Part shown: in pieces, positions 1 to 13,841 of the stretch
Position numbering within the stretch: position 1 is the first letter of the stretch
Layout of the letters: each line of letters begins with the position of its first letter
Notes under the pieces: generated by a model
Told to the model about the DNA's origin: nothing
What the model saw: the letters and a program-made list of their open reading frames with translations, nothing else
Databases searched by the model: none
Translations under genes and position numbers: made by a program
Assembly: GCA_947044405.1 (NCBI GenBank)
Contig: CAMRHE010000197.1
Location: forward strand, 558,001-622,000
DNA length: 64,000 nt
DNA from: Leptodactylus fallax
Lineage: Eukaryota; Chordata; Amphibia; Anura; Leptodactylidae
Direction of reading: 5' to 3'

Positions 1-59
1 AGGTACAATATGCCTCAAAATCAGGGCCAGATTCCTCCATGTGAAGATACCCTTATATT

Positions 60-400
60 CTCCAATAATGTCCCACACAGTTAAATGCCCCCCAAAATCT
101 GATGGCCCCATTACTGCCCCATCCAGTATAATTGCTCCATCAGTGTCCCCATCCAGTATTAAGGCCCCCATCACTGTCTCCATCCAGTATAATGGCCCTA
201 TAAAATATACTGGCCCTCACAAAATATAATGGTCACTTTACAGTGGCCCCCATACAATATAATGTCACCCATATAGTGGCTCCCATACAATATAATGTCT
301 CTCATATAGTGGTCCCCATACAGTATAATTTCCCCTTGTAGGGCCTCCCATACAGTATAATGTCCCCCATGCAGTGCCCTCACCCAGTGCTTAATTACAG
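60..400. repeat. degenerate tandem repeat (CCCATACAGTATAATG-like units)
   Basis: Imperfect units of roughly 20-35 bp carrying the motif ATACAGTATAATG followed by C-rich GGCCCCC/TCCCCC. The same style of unit recurs in the hAT minisatellites elsewhere in the window. Short open frames on both strands here are by-products of the repeat. Flanking positions 401-877 hold no gene that I can recognise. Confidence 0.6.
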
Positions 401-877
401 TACTTACCTCTCTCTTGCTCCCTGGCTGCACTCTCTCTGTGCTTGAGGCACACTTCTGTGGCATCATGTGTGCCCAGATCATGGCAAGTCAAAACATGGT
501 AGGGCAGTAACAGCACCGGGGCTGGGGCTCTTCTCCCCAGTTCCGCGATCCAATTGTAGTTTTAACTACCAGATCAACAAAAGTGGAGAGATCCAGCTGC
601 ATCCCATCCCGGCCTTTAAAATTTGACCTTTTTCTACAGTAGCAACCAAATCATCATCAGTTCTATTCAAGTAGTATGTGATCATTACAATATGAGAAAA
701 CTGCGTCCTGAAATATTAACAGAAAAGAGAAGATATAATCACATCTGTTCTGTGTTTTAGTACCTATAAAATATCAGTAATTGTTTTATTTGCTTAAATA
801 AAGGTTCACTGGCAACTCAGTTTTGCTTATTTTTAATTTTATTTATTTTTCATTTCTTATTAATTCTTCTTTTATAG

Positions 878-950
878 GGGTTTCAATACCAAAGGCAAAG
901 AATGTTTTGGGATGAAAGCTGGATCATCAAGTATAGTGAAGTTAAACAAG
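878..950 (+). CDS. receptor guanylate cyclase, exon a (juxtamembrane segment)
   Basis: A 73-nt exon between a T-rich acceptor (..TTTTATAG) and a good donor (GTATGTGAG). It reads GFQYQRQRMFWDESWIIKYS then EVKQ and leaves one base (G) for the next codon. Membrane guanylate cyclases have such a basic, Trp-containing segment (pattern R/K..W.I...E) just inside the membrane, before the kinase-homology domain. The preceding membrane-span and ligand-binding exons are not seen in 1-877 and must lie upstream. The exon is short, so the call depends on its in-phase joining to the next exon, which completes an Ala codon. Confidence 0.75.
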
Positions 951-1169
951 GTATGTGAGCAGTAAGCTATAAGGTTACAATGTTCTAAATGTATTTTCAG
1001 ATAAGAAAAGGCTGCACAAAGCAGAAATACAGTATATATAGTGTGTACTCTGTTGCCAAAAGTTTTCAGTTTGTGAGTTGGACTTAACATATTTATTAAG
1101 CTTGACACTCCTAAGCTCACATTCAAACGACAGTGATAATCGGCCATTATATGGCTGCATTCAATTCAC

Positions 1170-1440
1170 TATATATGAATGGGGACTATTCACATGACTG
1201 ATTTTTGACGGTCCATTTTAACGGACCTTCAAAAAATAGGTCATGTCTTATTTTTGTCCATTTTCACGGATCACTCAATACATGAATGTATTTGGGATAC
1301 GTGAAAATAGGCGCCTCTTGCAGGACGCCATGAAAAATGTGCAACAACCTTCACAACCATCCATGAACAAAATATTCAGAAAAGGCCATCTAAAGTTCCT
1401 CATGTATGGCCAGCATTGAGTTTGGGATCTCAACTTTTAT
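1170..1440. repeat. degenerate MITE-like repeat (TTCACATGAC / GACGGTCC family)
   Basis: Carries CTATTCACATGACTG, TTTTGACGGTCC and a complementary GGACCTTCAAAA. The same motifs occur at 39430-39710, which suggests an interspersed family. The borders are not clear. Apart from exon b, the rest of 951-2130 shows nothing I can name. Confidence 0.45.
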
Positions 1441-1739
1441 TTGAGCCTTTCATTAAGGATGGAATAACATAACAAATAAGTTAAGCCATCTACCATATAT
1501 TTATATTTAAAACAACATTGAGGTGTCATGGACAATTCAGCAGGGCTACATCTGTGCATTTATGATTTCCGTAGGTGTGTTGTATACACTTGTAATGTGG
1601 GAGTATATTGTTTATCTCTTGCTGTATTGTTATAAATCAGAATAAGGGATTACAGAATTAAAATAAGGGAATATTGTATTAAAATGACCCTTGTGATGCT
1701 ATTACAAGATTAGATTCATATCTTCACATCGTTCTGCAG

Positions 1740-1869
1740 CTGGGAGTCTTACAAGAAGCACACTCCAGGCTGCCAGCACATCGAACGCCAGTTGTGTCAC
1801 TACCCTGAGCTCCTGCACAGCGGCTGTCAGCACTTCCAGAAAGCAATTCTTCACCAAGACTGGCAGATA
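1740..1869 (+). CDS. receptor guanylate cyclase, exon b (Ser/Thr-rich stretch and start of kinase-homology domain)
   Basis: A 130-nt exon, acceptor TTCTGCAG, donor GTATGTCT. Joined in phase to the previous exon it encodes 42 full codons. The first part is very rich in Ser/Thr (about 17 of the first 32 residues). The end, RKQFFTKTGRY, corresponds to the first beta strand of the kinase-homology domain (compare the F.KTG.Y.G..VA pattern of the family). In natriuretic peptide receptors a Ser/Thr cluster at this position is phosphorylated and sets hormone responsiveness; that this exon does the same is inference. The reverse strand also has an open frame here, which I regard as a shadow. Confidence 0.85.
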
Positions 1870-2133
1870 GTATGTCTTTATCAATCTTATTTTCTTCTCT
1901 CTAATTCTCTGCTGTAATTCAATTGAAATGCTTTTTTTTTACTGCACAGTCATCAATCTTATTAAATCTGATATACCCTTCTTTCCTTGTAGGTTTATCA
2001 TAATAATATCAAATTAATGCATTCTAGTTTAAATTAACATACACTGGGAAAAAATGTTTACTACACAAAACATTGCTAAAACAAGTCTAGACATCAATGT
2101 GTATACTCTGAAAAATAAAAGACCTATAATATA

Positions 2134-2491
2134 CAGTCATGGCCGTAAGTGTTGGCCCCCCTAAAACGTTTCCAGAAAATGAAGTGTTTCTCCCAGAAAA
2201 TTATTGCAATTACACATGTTTTGTTATACACATGTTTATTTCCGTTGTGTGTATTGGAACAACACAAAAAATTAGAGAAAAAAGGCAAATTTGACATAAT
2301 TTCACACAAAACTCCAAAAATGGGTAAGACAAAATTGTTGTCACCTTTTCAAAATTGTGGGTAAATAACTTTGTTTCAAACATGTGATGCTCATTCAAAC
2401 TCACCTGTGGCAAGTAACAGGTGTGGGCAATATAAAAATCACACCTGAAAGCAGGAGAGAAGTTGACTCAATCTTTGTATTGTGTGTGCTA
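2134..2491 (+). mobile_element. Tc1-like element fragment (5' terminal region only)
   Basis: Starts after a TA with CAGTCATGGCCGTAAGTG, followed about 190 bp on by the inner copy ATGGGTAAGACAAAATTGTT...CACC, the IR/DR arrangement of long-TIR Tc1 elements. The stretch up to about 2490 resembles the leader of the element at 36424-38060 (ACACAAAACTCCAAAAATGG is shared exactly). It stops before any transposase codons, where a different repeat begins. Confidence 0.8.
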
Positions 2492-2725
2492 GAATTCAGA
2501 TGCAAGGCCACAATAACAGGGTAGAAAAGTACAAATCTTCAGAAGAGCAGCAGCAGAATTGGGCTGACAACTGTGAACAGTAGAAAATGTTATTTAAACA
2601 TAATACACCTCTGTGAGCCAAGACCGGCCTCAGATGCCTTCAGCAGAGCAGTTTTTCTGCTTACCATGTGGCCAATAACAAAGAAAAGCCCATGGTCCCT
2701 TACTTAAGTGAAAGCATCAGCAGCC
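2492..2725 (-). repeat. LTR-like interspersed repeat, fragment
   Basis: Reverse complement of this tract matches 52745-52945, including TCTGAGGCCGGTCTTGGCTC, TTTTCTACTG.TC.CAGTTGTCAGCCCA and TTGCATCTGAAT. Two separated copies in opposite orientation show an interspersed family, probably the 3' part of an LTR. 2726-3640 holds nothing recognisable. Confidence 0.6.
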
Positions 2726-3645
2726 CCAGTTAGACAGTGCAAACTTAGACTAGGTAATCTTAAACTATGCCACATTTAATAAAGTGTCTGATGCTGTTTG
2801 AGAAATCTGTCATATTCTTAAACTGTGTAGTCTAATTTTACACCTTCTATTAGTTGGCTTAGTTTATGCCAGAAAAATGCTCTAAAATTTTGTTGCATCT
2901 TTGCACCACCACATTGCAAAATAGGCCATGCCCCTTCCTAATAAGCCATGCCCCTTTCTGTGAAGCCACTCCCCCTTTGGTGTACAAGTCATAAAAGTGT
3001 GTAAAACACTTGATAAATGTGTTGCACAGCATGTTAGACAGTTTTTTTGTTTTGGCACCAATTACACATGTTGCTTGATAAATCTCCCCCATTTTGTGGC
3101 AGGACCCTTTGAAATTAGCCTTTTATTGGAGTCCATACTTGTCCATAAGCCTCACAGCAGCTATAAGGTCTGCCTCTATGTGTATCATTGTGCAGTGTGC
3201 AATAGTATGCCCTCAATACAATATATATTATGTATATAAGAATAGAGCACTTAAAAATAGATGATTTGCCTACAGCAACCATTTAGATAGCTGCTAGCTA
3301 TTATTCTGCAAATGAAGGTTGAAGAAACTGAGATTTGCCACTGCTGGAGAAACATCCCTGAAAGAGTTTTTATAGTTGGTAGCTAGTGGTCAGTTATAAT
3401 TTTTATAAGGAGGGTGACAATCTCACAGAGGATGGTTTGGATGGTTTGACAAACACAAATAATAATTGGGCCGTTTCATGAATTTAGACAAGTTTTCATA
3501 ATTTAAAATAGCAGTTATCTGTTAAAATGATTTCCCAACATGCTAAAAAATCATTTCATCATACTCCTGCTAGAGACAGATCAATGAGGTTTAAAGGGAT
3601 TAAAGAGATAGCTGCAACTGTACTTAGAAACACCAATTTGATCTC

Positions 3646-3895
3646 GAAGGGATTGTCCCACAAAGTAAAGTGAGAATAAGTTTTTTCACGCTCCACATTC
3701 AACTTGACCACAGCCAGGCTGAATGTGCGCAGGACTGGTGACGGTTGGCATTCCCATTCACTTCAATGAGAGCACCAGAAGTAGCCAAAATACGGCACTC
3801 AACTATCTCCGGCAGTCCCATTCACTTCAATGAATCAGGTTGAATGGGAAGCACGAGAAAGGTCCTTTTCACTTTGTGTAACAACCCCTTTAAAG
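3646..3895. mobile_element. palindromic MITE (AAGGGATTGTCCCAC...CAACCCCTTTAAAG)
   Basis: Left end AAGGGATTGTCCCACAAAGT, right end ACTTTGTGTAACAACCCCTT: imperfect inverted repeats. Internal direct motif CCCATTCACTTCAATGA occurs twice. It belongs to the same broad type as the MITE at 54955-55372. No coding capacity. Confidence 0.7.
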
Positions 3896-4494
3896 CTGGT
3901 CATATGCATTAAATTAATATCAGCAGGACCCACTGGTTTCAGCAGCTGGCATCTAATGTGTATTATGTCCTGACAGCAAATGTTAGGGGGGAGAAGGATC
4001 AGGCTGTTGGATTTCATCTTGTCTGATCATTTTGTTCTCAGGGCAGATAAGCCACTGCCATACTGTACTCCACACTCACTATGCAGCATATATGTATGTT
4101 GTCTGAAGCAGGTCAGAAGAAATATTGGGGCTGTCACAGTCAGGACATGAGGACACAAGAGACACAAGGGGCCAGTTTCACAGTTAACACCAACCCTTGC
4201 TGGTCCTGGCTGATTATCACTATTCTGAATGATGATCATCATGATCATAAGGAGAGTAGCAGCTCATTGGTTACAGGGCTCGGCCTGTAACCAATGAGCA
4301 CCTTCATCAGTACTGCCAGGCATGCCTAGTGGCGAGGACTGGGAAGTGAGTGATATGTCTCAATACTAACTGCTGTTAGGACTGCCCACTCCTTATCTAC
4401 GCTGTGCTATGGCAATGTATGCAGAAACACCAGGAGCAGAGAAGAAACAGGTCCTAAGAGTAATGAGTACTGATAAGCATGTTTACTCTTTCAT

Positions 4495-4875
4495 TCCTGT
4501 ACTCTGTGGGGCTGGGGGCAGTATACTGTGTAGGAGATGAGTTGAAGCATTATAAAGTGTGAGGGCTGAGCTCGGTGTATTATGTATGAGGGTTTCAGGC
4601 ATTATATTGTCTGGGATCTGAGTTAGGGGCAGGGTATTATACTGTGTGGGGGCTGAGGGCATGGTACGATGTTCGGCATAAGAAGGCATTTATATTGTCT
4701 GGGGGTATAACAGGGCATTAAACTGTGTGTGGGCCACAAGTAGAAATTTACTATGCCTGAGGACATTAAAGGAACATTATATCATGTAAGGGGCATTATA
4801 GGGTGTATAGGCACTTAGGGGACATTATACTACATGGGGCAATAAAGAGAGCATTATACTGTGTACTCTGGTAAA
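4495..4875. repeat. degenerate tandem repeat (GGGGCATTATACTGTGTG units)
   Basis: About a dozen decayed units of GGG(GC)ATTATACTGTGTGGG. Related units occur at 35220-35560 and 54810-54955. No gene. 3896-4494 and 4876-5383 show nothing else recognisable; the 181-aa open frame on the minus strand at 4920-5465 overlaps exon c and is spurious. Confidence 0.6.
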
Positions 4876-5383
4876 TCCTGCTTACACCTCTAGTCACAAC
4901 AGTCATAGTATGGGGCCCTTTAGTATGGAGAGCTTGACTTAAGTTTGCTCTCTGCCTGCTTGACTTTGAACCTTAATTTGAATATGGAATAAAAATTCAT
5001 TTTTGGAGGCAGTGCTCGGTCATTATAAGGACACCTTTGGACAATCGTATGAGATGCACTGTGAGGTCTAGTTGGTGCTTTAGTCATATTACAAAAAGTG
5101 GTAGCAATCACACCACTCCACCAGCATTTCTGTCCCCTGCTTATTGTAGGTGAAGATAGCCACCAGAACTGCTGTATTACTGTGCTGTATATCAGGTAAG
5201 TAGTACTGTGTTGTATGGAAGAGGGTAGAAAGGTTATAATTTTTTTCTTACTGGAGGTTTTCTTTAATGTAGGGGTCTTAGTTTGCCACATTACTACCAA
5301 GGCAGTTTTCATACATCTGAAGTTTAAGTGTTGTTTTATTTGTTTGGTGTTTATTAATAAATGTAAAATATCATATTCCTTAG

Positions 5384-5470
5384 TGATGGCAGAATAGTGG
5401 CTATAAAGAAAATTCCAAAGAAGACATTTACAATCTCTAAAACAATACGGAGGGAAGTAAAACAAATTCG
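5384..5470 (+). CDS. receptor guanylate cyclase, exon c (kinase-homology beta3 lysine)
   Basis: An 87-nt exon, acceptor ATTCCTTAG, donor GTAAATG. It encodes DGRIVAIKKIPKKTFTISKT and then IRREVKQI. VAIK is the beta3 motif with the ATP-contacting lysine of protein kinases; the following KT..I.K.I..E.K.IR helix is the guanylate cyclase signature (natriuretic receptors have R.E.TR.V..E.K). It begins with a single base completing the Tyr codon of the previous exon and ends with two bases of an Arg codon. Only 131 bp of intron separates it from the next exon. Confidence 0.9.
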
Positions 5471-5601
5471 GTAAATGTTACTATATTCAAGCAGTAGAGT
5501 AGACATAGTTGGTGTTGTTGCTATGTTCAGTTCTGTGTTTATATTTGTTTATTCGACTTTTTGTGCGATATATTGATCCTCAATCTGTACCACTTCTGTA
5601 G

Positions 5602-5745
5602 GGACCTTGATCATCCTAATCTTTGCAAATTTATTGGGGGTTGCATTGAAGTTCCTGATGTGGCTATAATTACAGAATATTGTCCCAAAGGAAGCCTAAC
5701 TGATGTTTTGCTGAATGAAGATGTTCCTCTGAACTGGGGTTTCAG
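5602..5745 (+). CDS. receptor guanylate cyclase, exon d (kinase-homology N-lobe to hinge)
   Basis: A 144-nt exon, acceptor CACTTCTGTAG, donor GTACTATT. It reads RDLDHPNLCKFIGGCIEVPD, VAIITEYCPKGSLTDVLLN, EDVPLNWGFR. HPNLCKFIG..(6)..ITEYCPKGSL is diagnostic of the membrane guanylate cyclase kinase-homology domain (natriuretic receptors have H..R.IGAC....I.ILTEYCPRGSL). The continuing frame into the intron runs to a stop, as expected for retained intron sequence. Together with exon c this is the strongest evidence for the gene. Confidence 0.95.
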
Positions 5746-6149
5746 GTACTATTATTGTTGTGTTATTCATGCATATTATGTTACATATCTAGTATAGTAG
5801 AGGAATATTAATATGAATTATTCATTATAGCTACCAATTACAGAGAGTGGATTCATTGTATCACTGAAGGAAAGAGGCCATACTTATGTGCCTATACACA
5901 CGACCAGGAGTGGATTCAGTAAAGAGAAGTACTATCTGTCCTTTATACCATCTCCCTCTTTATGATCCACACCTGATTTTAGCTTTGAAAACTGCATCAG
6001 AAAACATGAACAAAAACTGCCTGTGTATGAACACCTTTACTGGTAAAAGGGCAGATTAAAACACTTCTTCTCATCAGAATGCAAAAGGAGGTTTCCTATG
6101 TGTTAAACACTCAGGCACTTACCATGCATAAGGTGGTGGCTGCTTAGTA

Positions 6150-6435
6150 TTATTCTTCCACAGGTGGGCTGTCCAGCAACTTCTAAATATCCCAGGGGTC
6201 ATATAACGTGTGGTAGGCCAGAAAAAGAGGGTTATATATTGTGCTGGGGGCTAGAAAATGGGGGTCATATAGCATGTGGGGGGCCAGAAAAAGCGGGTCA
6301 TGTATCTTGTGTTGGGCCAAAAAAAAGGGGTTGTATATTGTATGGGGACCAAATAAGGGGATTTTTTTCTGCCAATGGGGCACGTGTCCTAATTAAGAAG
6401 GCCCCATCACGCAACCAAAGATAGCCGGGTTGGGT
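6150..6435. repeat. tandem repeat of the GGGGTCATATA.TGTG.GGGGCCA type
   Basis: Six or so units of about 32-36 bp (GGCCAGAAAAAG.GGGTCATATA). Same unit as in 20230-20750 (opposite strand) and 36240-38120, so this is a fragment of that repeated element. Intronic; 5746-6149 shows no gene. Confidence 0.65.
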
Positions 6436-6479
6436 ATCTTTTTTATTATGGGGGGGTTGCATTTATATAGTTCGTCTCA

Positions 6480-8133
6480 GGCAGCATAGAGGCTAGGTTC
6501 ACCTCTGTATGGGAGACATATAAAGCTGTCATACGGGAGTATTGTATCTCCCTGTCTTCTCATCTTAAAAGTGATGCTGCTGGACAAGATTTTTATCTAC
6601 CCTCACTGCTCTGGAAGGTTGGATGTTTCTCCGTCCCTCTGTTGGTATTCTTAGGCGTATTGTAACAACAAGGGACAAGTTGAAGGAGCTCTCCATGGCC
6701 AAGGCGAAAAAGCTATTAGTATACACCAAACTAAAATACTATGAGAGGGACAACAAGGCTAGCAGCACAGTTGCAGGAGACTGCCCAATCCTCCTCTGCT
6801 GCAATTAGTGAACTCATGGTGCCACCTCATGAACGATCCTGTACAGACAACTATTATACTACACTTTATTCCCTTCTCTCACAACTCCCGATAGACCTTG
6901 GCATCCAAGCCCAACAAATTCATGATTACCTGAACTCTTGTCCCCTCCTGACCCTCACGTCTGAGGCCCTCCAAATACTCAAAGCCCCGATCACTATGGA
7001 GGAACTTTTAGACTCCATCGGTGATCTTCCTAACAGTAAATGCCTGGGAGCCAATGGATTCTCCAACATATACTACAAGGTCTTTCCCAACTCTCTCTAA
7101 GCATATGCTGCATCTCTTTAACTTTTTTTTGTTCTGCTCCTCCAGTCTCCCCCACCATTCAACATTCATACATCACAATGATCCCTAAACCCAGAAAAGA
7201 CTGTAGCAATTGAGCCTATGTCCCTACTTAAAGCAGACTAAAGTAAAATCTCCTGGACATGGTACATAAAGACCAGATGGGATTTGTGGAAGAGGCACAT
7301 AATAGATCTAGTTGACGTTGTAATGAAAATAGATTCTCCTGACCTTCTCTTCAGTCTTGATGTGTTTGTCCAGCTGAACTGGCCTTTTTTATTTGTCATT
7401 TTTAAGAGTTTTGGATTTTCAGGTCCATCTCTCTCAGCGCTTTCCTCCCTTTATTCTCCACCAATGTGAACTTTTTTCTTCTTCCTCCCCCCCCCCTTTT
7501 TTTTTATAACACACCCCGGGCTGTCTTTTTATCCCCTATCTTATTTGTGCTATGCGTAGAGCCCCTAGCTTCCCATATTCATTGCAACCCTTAAATACAG
7601 GGAGTCATGATTCACGATAGGGAGTTTAAGATTTTCATTTTCACCAATGACATTATCCTGATTCTATAGAACCCACAAATCTCCTTTCCAAACCTATATC
7701 TGTTCTAGATGAGTGTGGCTCCCTCAGGATATAAATCAATACTTCCAAAATGAGGGCCCTACCGATCAACTTCCCCCTCTCACTCTAGGAACTCTACAAT
7801 GAACCTTTCCTTACACCTGAAAATGCGATAGTCGTAATTATAAACTATAAACACAACTTTCTATTGTTTTTCCATGAGATACACTCCCTCCTGTCAAGAT
7901 GGTCTACCCTCCCCATATCCTTTTTCATCAGGATTTCAGCAGTTAAAATGACTATCCTAATGAAGTTCTTATATTTACTGAAGACACTCCTTATCTCAAT
8001 CCCGATGGCTGAGATCCATAGATTCTAGCTGACCCTATTGTCCTTAATTTGGGTGTGGGGTGCAACAGTACTGCTGGTCACGGTCTCCCTAGGGGGGCTG
8101 GCGGTCCCATATGTTTATCGCTATTATCTAGCA
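6480..8133 (+). pseudogene. LINE (L1/Tx1-like) ORF2 relic, 5' portion
   Basis: Heavily decayed reverse-transcriptase ORF. Recognisable pieces in order: LRRIVTTRDKL...AKKLLVYTKLKYYERDNKAS (the segment between endonuclease and RT, typically K.....E.GNK.S), ITMEELLDSIGDLPNSKCLG (motif 0), then KD..MGFVE near 7270 (QTGF.. motif) and FLSPILFVLCVEPLA near 7530-7570 (motif B, PLSPLLF...EPLA). Many stops and frameshifts. The pyrimidine run at 7470-7505 lies within it. It is cut by the hAT element at 8134 and resumes at 9334. Confidence 0.75.
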
Positions 8134-9325
8134 CAGGTGTAGCCAACCTTTTTTGTTTGGTGTGCCGATTTTGATTAAAAAATCAAAGCTGAGGTACTCT
8201 GAGTGCCGGTCAATAATTGTAAGTCTGTCGACCCCTGCACACGGTATTATGTCCCATAGCAGCCCCTGCACATGGTATTATGTCCCATAACGGCCCCTGC
8301 ACACGGTATTATGTTCCTTAGCGGCCCCTGCACACGGTATTATGTCCCATAGCGGCTCCTGCACATGGTATTATGTCCCATAACGGCCCCTGCACACGGT
8401 ATTATGTCCCATAACAGCCCCTGCACACGGTATTATGTCTCATAGTGGCCCCTGCACATGGTATTATGTCCCATAGCAACTCCTGTACACAGTATTATGT
8501 CCCATAACGGCCCCTGCACACGGTATTATGCTCCATAGTGGTCCCTGCACATGGTATTATGCTCCATAGTGGCCCCTGCATATGGTATTATGCCCCATAG
8601 TGGCCCCTGCATACAGTATTATGCTTCGCAGCGGCCCATGCACGTGGTATTATGCTCCATAGTGGCCCCTACACATGGTATTATGCTGCATAGTGACCCC
8701 TGTACACGGTATGATGTCCCATAGTGGCCCCTGCACATGGTATTATGTCCCATAGTGGCCCCTGCACACAGTATAATATTCTAACTTTTATAATATTCCA
8801 ATTGTCACCACTCACTAGCTATTATTATATTGTGGGGTCTCTTCAGACCCCAGAGTATAATAAGTGGAGGGCCAAGAGAGATGACAAACATAAAAAACAA
8901 TGTTATTCACCTTTTCCTGCGCTTCGCAGCCGCTCTATTCTCTTCGAGTGCTTCTGCCTGTAGTCAGCGACCGCCAATTGGGTCTCAGGGGTCACGCCGC
9001 ATCATTATGCGTAATGACATCGGACGTGACCCCTGAGGCCCTGTCAGCAGTCTCTTACGTCAGGCAGAAGCGCCCGAAGAGAACACAGCGGCTGCGGATA
9101 CAGGAAAAGTGAGTTAACATTGTTTTTTATGTTTCATTAACTCCCCGGGGGCTCCGCTTATTATACTGTGGGGTCTGAAGAGACCCCACAGTTTGATAAT
9201 AGCAGTTTCATTTCGGCCGTGTTTGGTATGATCTAAACTGCTTGGTGAGGACTCCGCTGCCTGTGCCAGGGAAATAAGCCCCGCGTGCCACTCCTGGCAC
9301 GCGTGCCGGGGGTTGCCGACCCCTG
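8134..9325. mobile_element. non-autonomous hAT element with internal 32-bp minisatellite (copy 1)
   Basis: Flanked by a perfect 8-bp target duplication ATCTAGCA (8126-8133 and 9326-9333), the size made by hAT transposases. Ends are CAGGTGTAGCCAACC and GGTTGCCGACCCCTG, imperfect inverted repeats. Inside: a left arm, a tandem array (8228-8775), and a palindromic GC-rich module (8835-9190) whose arms share GTGGGGTCTCTTCAGACCCC / GGGGTCTGAAGAGACCCCAC. No transposase. It shares both ends with the element at 25118-27318. Open frames across the array and palindrome are spurious. Confidence 0.93.
8228..8775. repeat. minisatellite inside the hAT element, about 17 units of 32 bp
   Basis: Unit of the form CCCCTGCACACGGTATTATG + TCCCATAGCGGC (32 bp). 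Units differ by C/T and G/A changes at CpG sites, as expected from deamination. Same unit as in 25555-27056, and on the opposite strand in 15905-16260. Confidence 0.93.
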
Positions 9326-9333
9326 ATCTAGCA

Positions 9334-11199
<1,866 letters not shown>

Positions 11200-11459
11200 T
11201 ATGTCTTGATTTTTTTTTCCTTTTCTTTTACACTGTAGTTTTCACTTTGACCATGTTTTTTGTATCATTTGACCCTAATGGGTCTTCTAACTCCGTAGTC
11301 CTGTTTATCCTTTATAACTTGATATGTCTTCTTTTTTTTCCTTTTTTGGATGCTGTTTTTGGAAGTATTATTTATTTTTTCTTCTTTTTCTATGATTGAG
11401 ATTGTTCATGCAAATATGAATTGAACAAAAATACAAAAAAAGGGAAAATTTTGGGGATA

Positions 11460-13089
11460 GAATGTTGATCCAGAGACAATCCAATTACTATAGTGGAGTT
11501 GTGAAGGAAAATTTTGATGATTGATTTTTTTGATTTTTAATTTCTTTACTTGCTCTGGATCAACATGCTAGGTTTGACTGGATGGATTTGTGTCTTTATC
11601 CAACCTTATCAGCTATGTCACTATGTTACTATGAGTTATTATTATTGTTAGCCCGTTTTAGCATCAACATATAAACCAGAGTTGATATACTGTATTCATT
11701 CAGCAAAGCAATGTAAAATAATGGAGCCTCAAATCTTGTAAAGGCGTACCACTTATAAAAGGTCACATTCAGCAGCTAATAGTGGGGATTTATCAAACCC
11801 TGCACTCTAGAATTCTGGTGTAAAAAAGTCACAGTATAGGATTTGCACAAAAAAAAAATTATGTGACTCCTTACATTTTCATACCACTCTCTCCACTTTT
11901 GAAAAGTAAGAAGGAAAGTGAGCATAGCTAGTCTTTCTGAAATATGCCAGATTTATCAAGCATGACTTTTTAAAAAATAACTAACATTTACATAATCTCT
12001 GCAGAAGAAGATGATGTTGAATGTGGAGTAATATCTCAAGACAGAAGTGTTAGACTTAAAAATATGCCAAATTTATCAATCATATAATGTGTTAGAAATC
12101 TGGTGCAAATTATGTCAGCAAAACTGACTTTCAGAATTTTTCCCATGATGTGATTGATGTGTGCACCTGGGTAAACTAGAGCTTTTTTTTTACAATCAAA
12201 GATGACATTTTACTAAGAACATTCTTGTCAAGTGATGTCTTACTAGCCATAGGGGTCAGTGCCACATATCAGTCTGCATAGCTAATCTAAATGGTGTATA
12301 CACTGTACGTGCACAGATTTCTACAGTCTAGATAGTGGGTGTGAACAGTATGCTACCAGTGTTACTGTTTATTACATGCATTTAATCAAAGGTAAGTCAA
12401 TTCACATTCATTTATGCAGACTTCCCTTGTTTGCAATAGACTTGCATCTACAAATTTTAAGCAGTATCTAATGAGATCAAGCAAAATGGTTACCCCCTGT
12501 GGCCGTGCTTCAGTAAACTTGCTTATTTTAGCAATGTGGTAGTAGAAAATTGCAACTATGCATAAGATGAATAATGATGACTGGAAACAGCAAACATTTG
12601 AAATAACTTATTTCTGCAGCCATGCTACCCCTATAATTTGAAGATCAATATATATAGTCAGAATTCTATGATGTTCATCTCTACCTGGCAAGTGTAGAAT
12701 ATTAGAAAGTTTTTTTTAGTTTAAGTTGAGAGAGTAAAGAAGTAATGCATCAAAATATTCTTGTCCAGGCACTTTGTGTTGACACATCACACCACTGTCT
12801 CTACAGAGAGTTTGCAATTGCTTACTTAGGGGTCCATTAATGACCTATGCTTCTAAGGGAGCCTTTCAGTAATGCTTTGCATAGCAAAAGGTGTGAATTC
12901 TTTCCTGTAATAAATTGGTAACTTCTTGTGCTCACATGCAAGTCTGACCATATTCATATGTGACTCCATTTTGCAAAGATGTTTTGCAGTTATTTACTGT
13001 ATATTCTTAGAATATTTCAATAATGTTTTTAAGTATGTAGGAGTAACTTATTTGGATTTCTTTTATGTTTTGATGTGATGTGTCTTTAG
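11460..13089. other. intronic DNA without recognised features
   Basis: AT-rich intron 4 sequence. I see no coding exon, RNA gene or clear transposon end. Short A and T runs only. The downstream introns 13212-13841 and 13984-14140 likewise show nothing recognisable. Confidence 0.6.
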
Positions 13090-13211
13090 GTTTTCTTTTG
13101 CCACTGACATAGCACACGGCATGGCATATCTGCATCAACATAAAATATACCATTCACGGCTTAAATCCACAAATTGTGTAATTGATGATCGATGGGTATG
13201 CAAAATTACAG
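13090..13211 (+). CDS. receptor guanylate cyclase, exon e (kinase-homology catalytic-loop region)
   Basis: A 122-nt exon, acceptor TGTCTTTAG, donor GTAAAATC. It completes the Arg codon and encodes [40 protein letters not shown]. In active kinases this place has HRDLKxxN; guanylate cyclases usually have HG.LKSSNCVVD. Here it is HSRLKSTNC, so the catalytic Asp is absent (as in the whole family, which signals as a pseudokinase) and the usual Gly is Ser. It is separated from exon d by a 7.3-kb intron filled with transposons. Confidence 0.93.
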
Positions 13212-13841
13212 GTAAAATCTTGATAGCACTTGTTTAAAAAATTCTAAAGAAAAGGCAATATTACTGTATCTGAGTTAGGCTCTGTTCACACTTTACTTTT
13301 GCCTTGTTTAGGAGATATACCATATATCAGTAGGTTTACATTTTATGATTTAAATATCATTTATCCAACCACACCACTGCATACCAGGGAGTGTACATTT
13401 ATATATACCATTTTTTTTCTTTTGCAACTTGTCGTGTACATGGAATGTAAATTTCTCAAGTACACTCCTCCACTGTTGAAAATGGTATTTAGTAATTTCT
13501 TGTTTTGTATTGTTTCTTACAAACCTGAGAACGGGTCCCATGTATGTTGTCAACCAGCTATATTAGAACCCTAAAAGCAAACCTGCTTAATATTTATTCA
13601 GTGTGCCCATACTGACCAATGTGACAGTGCAACTTTAAACTGCTCTTACATGAAACATGAAAGCAACACTGGTTACTGTGGGCAAAAACAACACTTTTAA
13701 TAACAGTTTTGAGAAATGAGGCCCACTTTATGTAGAAATGCTTTAGAATTTTTTTTATTTTATATTTGTTTGCAAAGGATTTCACTAATATACTCCATTA
13801 GAGGAATTTATTTCAAATCCATCCATCTAAATTTCTTTCAG

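Noticed and set aside
4920..5465. 181-aa open frame on the minus strand
   Set aside because: It covers guanylate cyclase exon c in reverse and shows no family resemblance.
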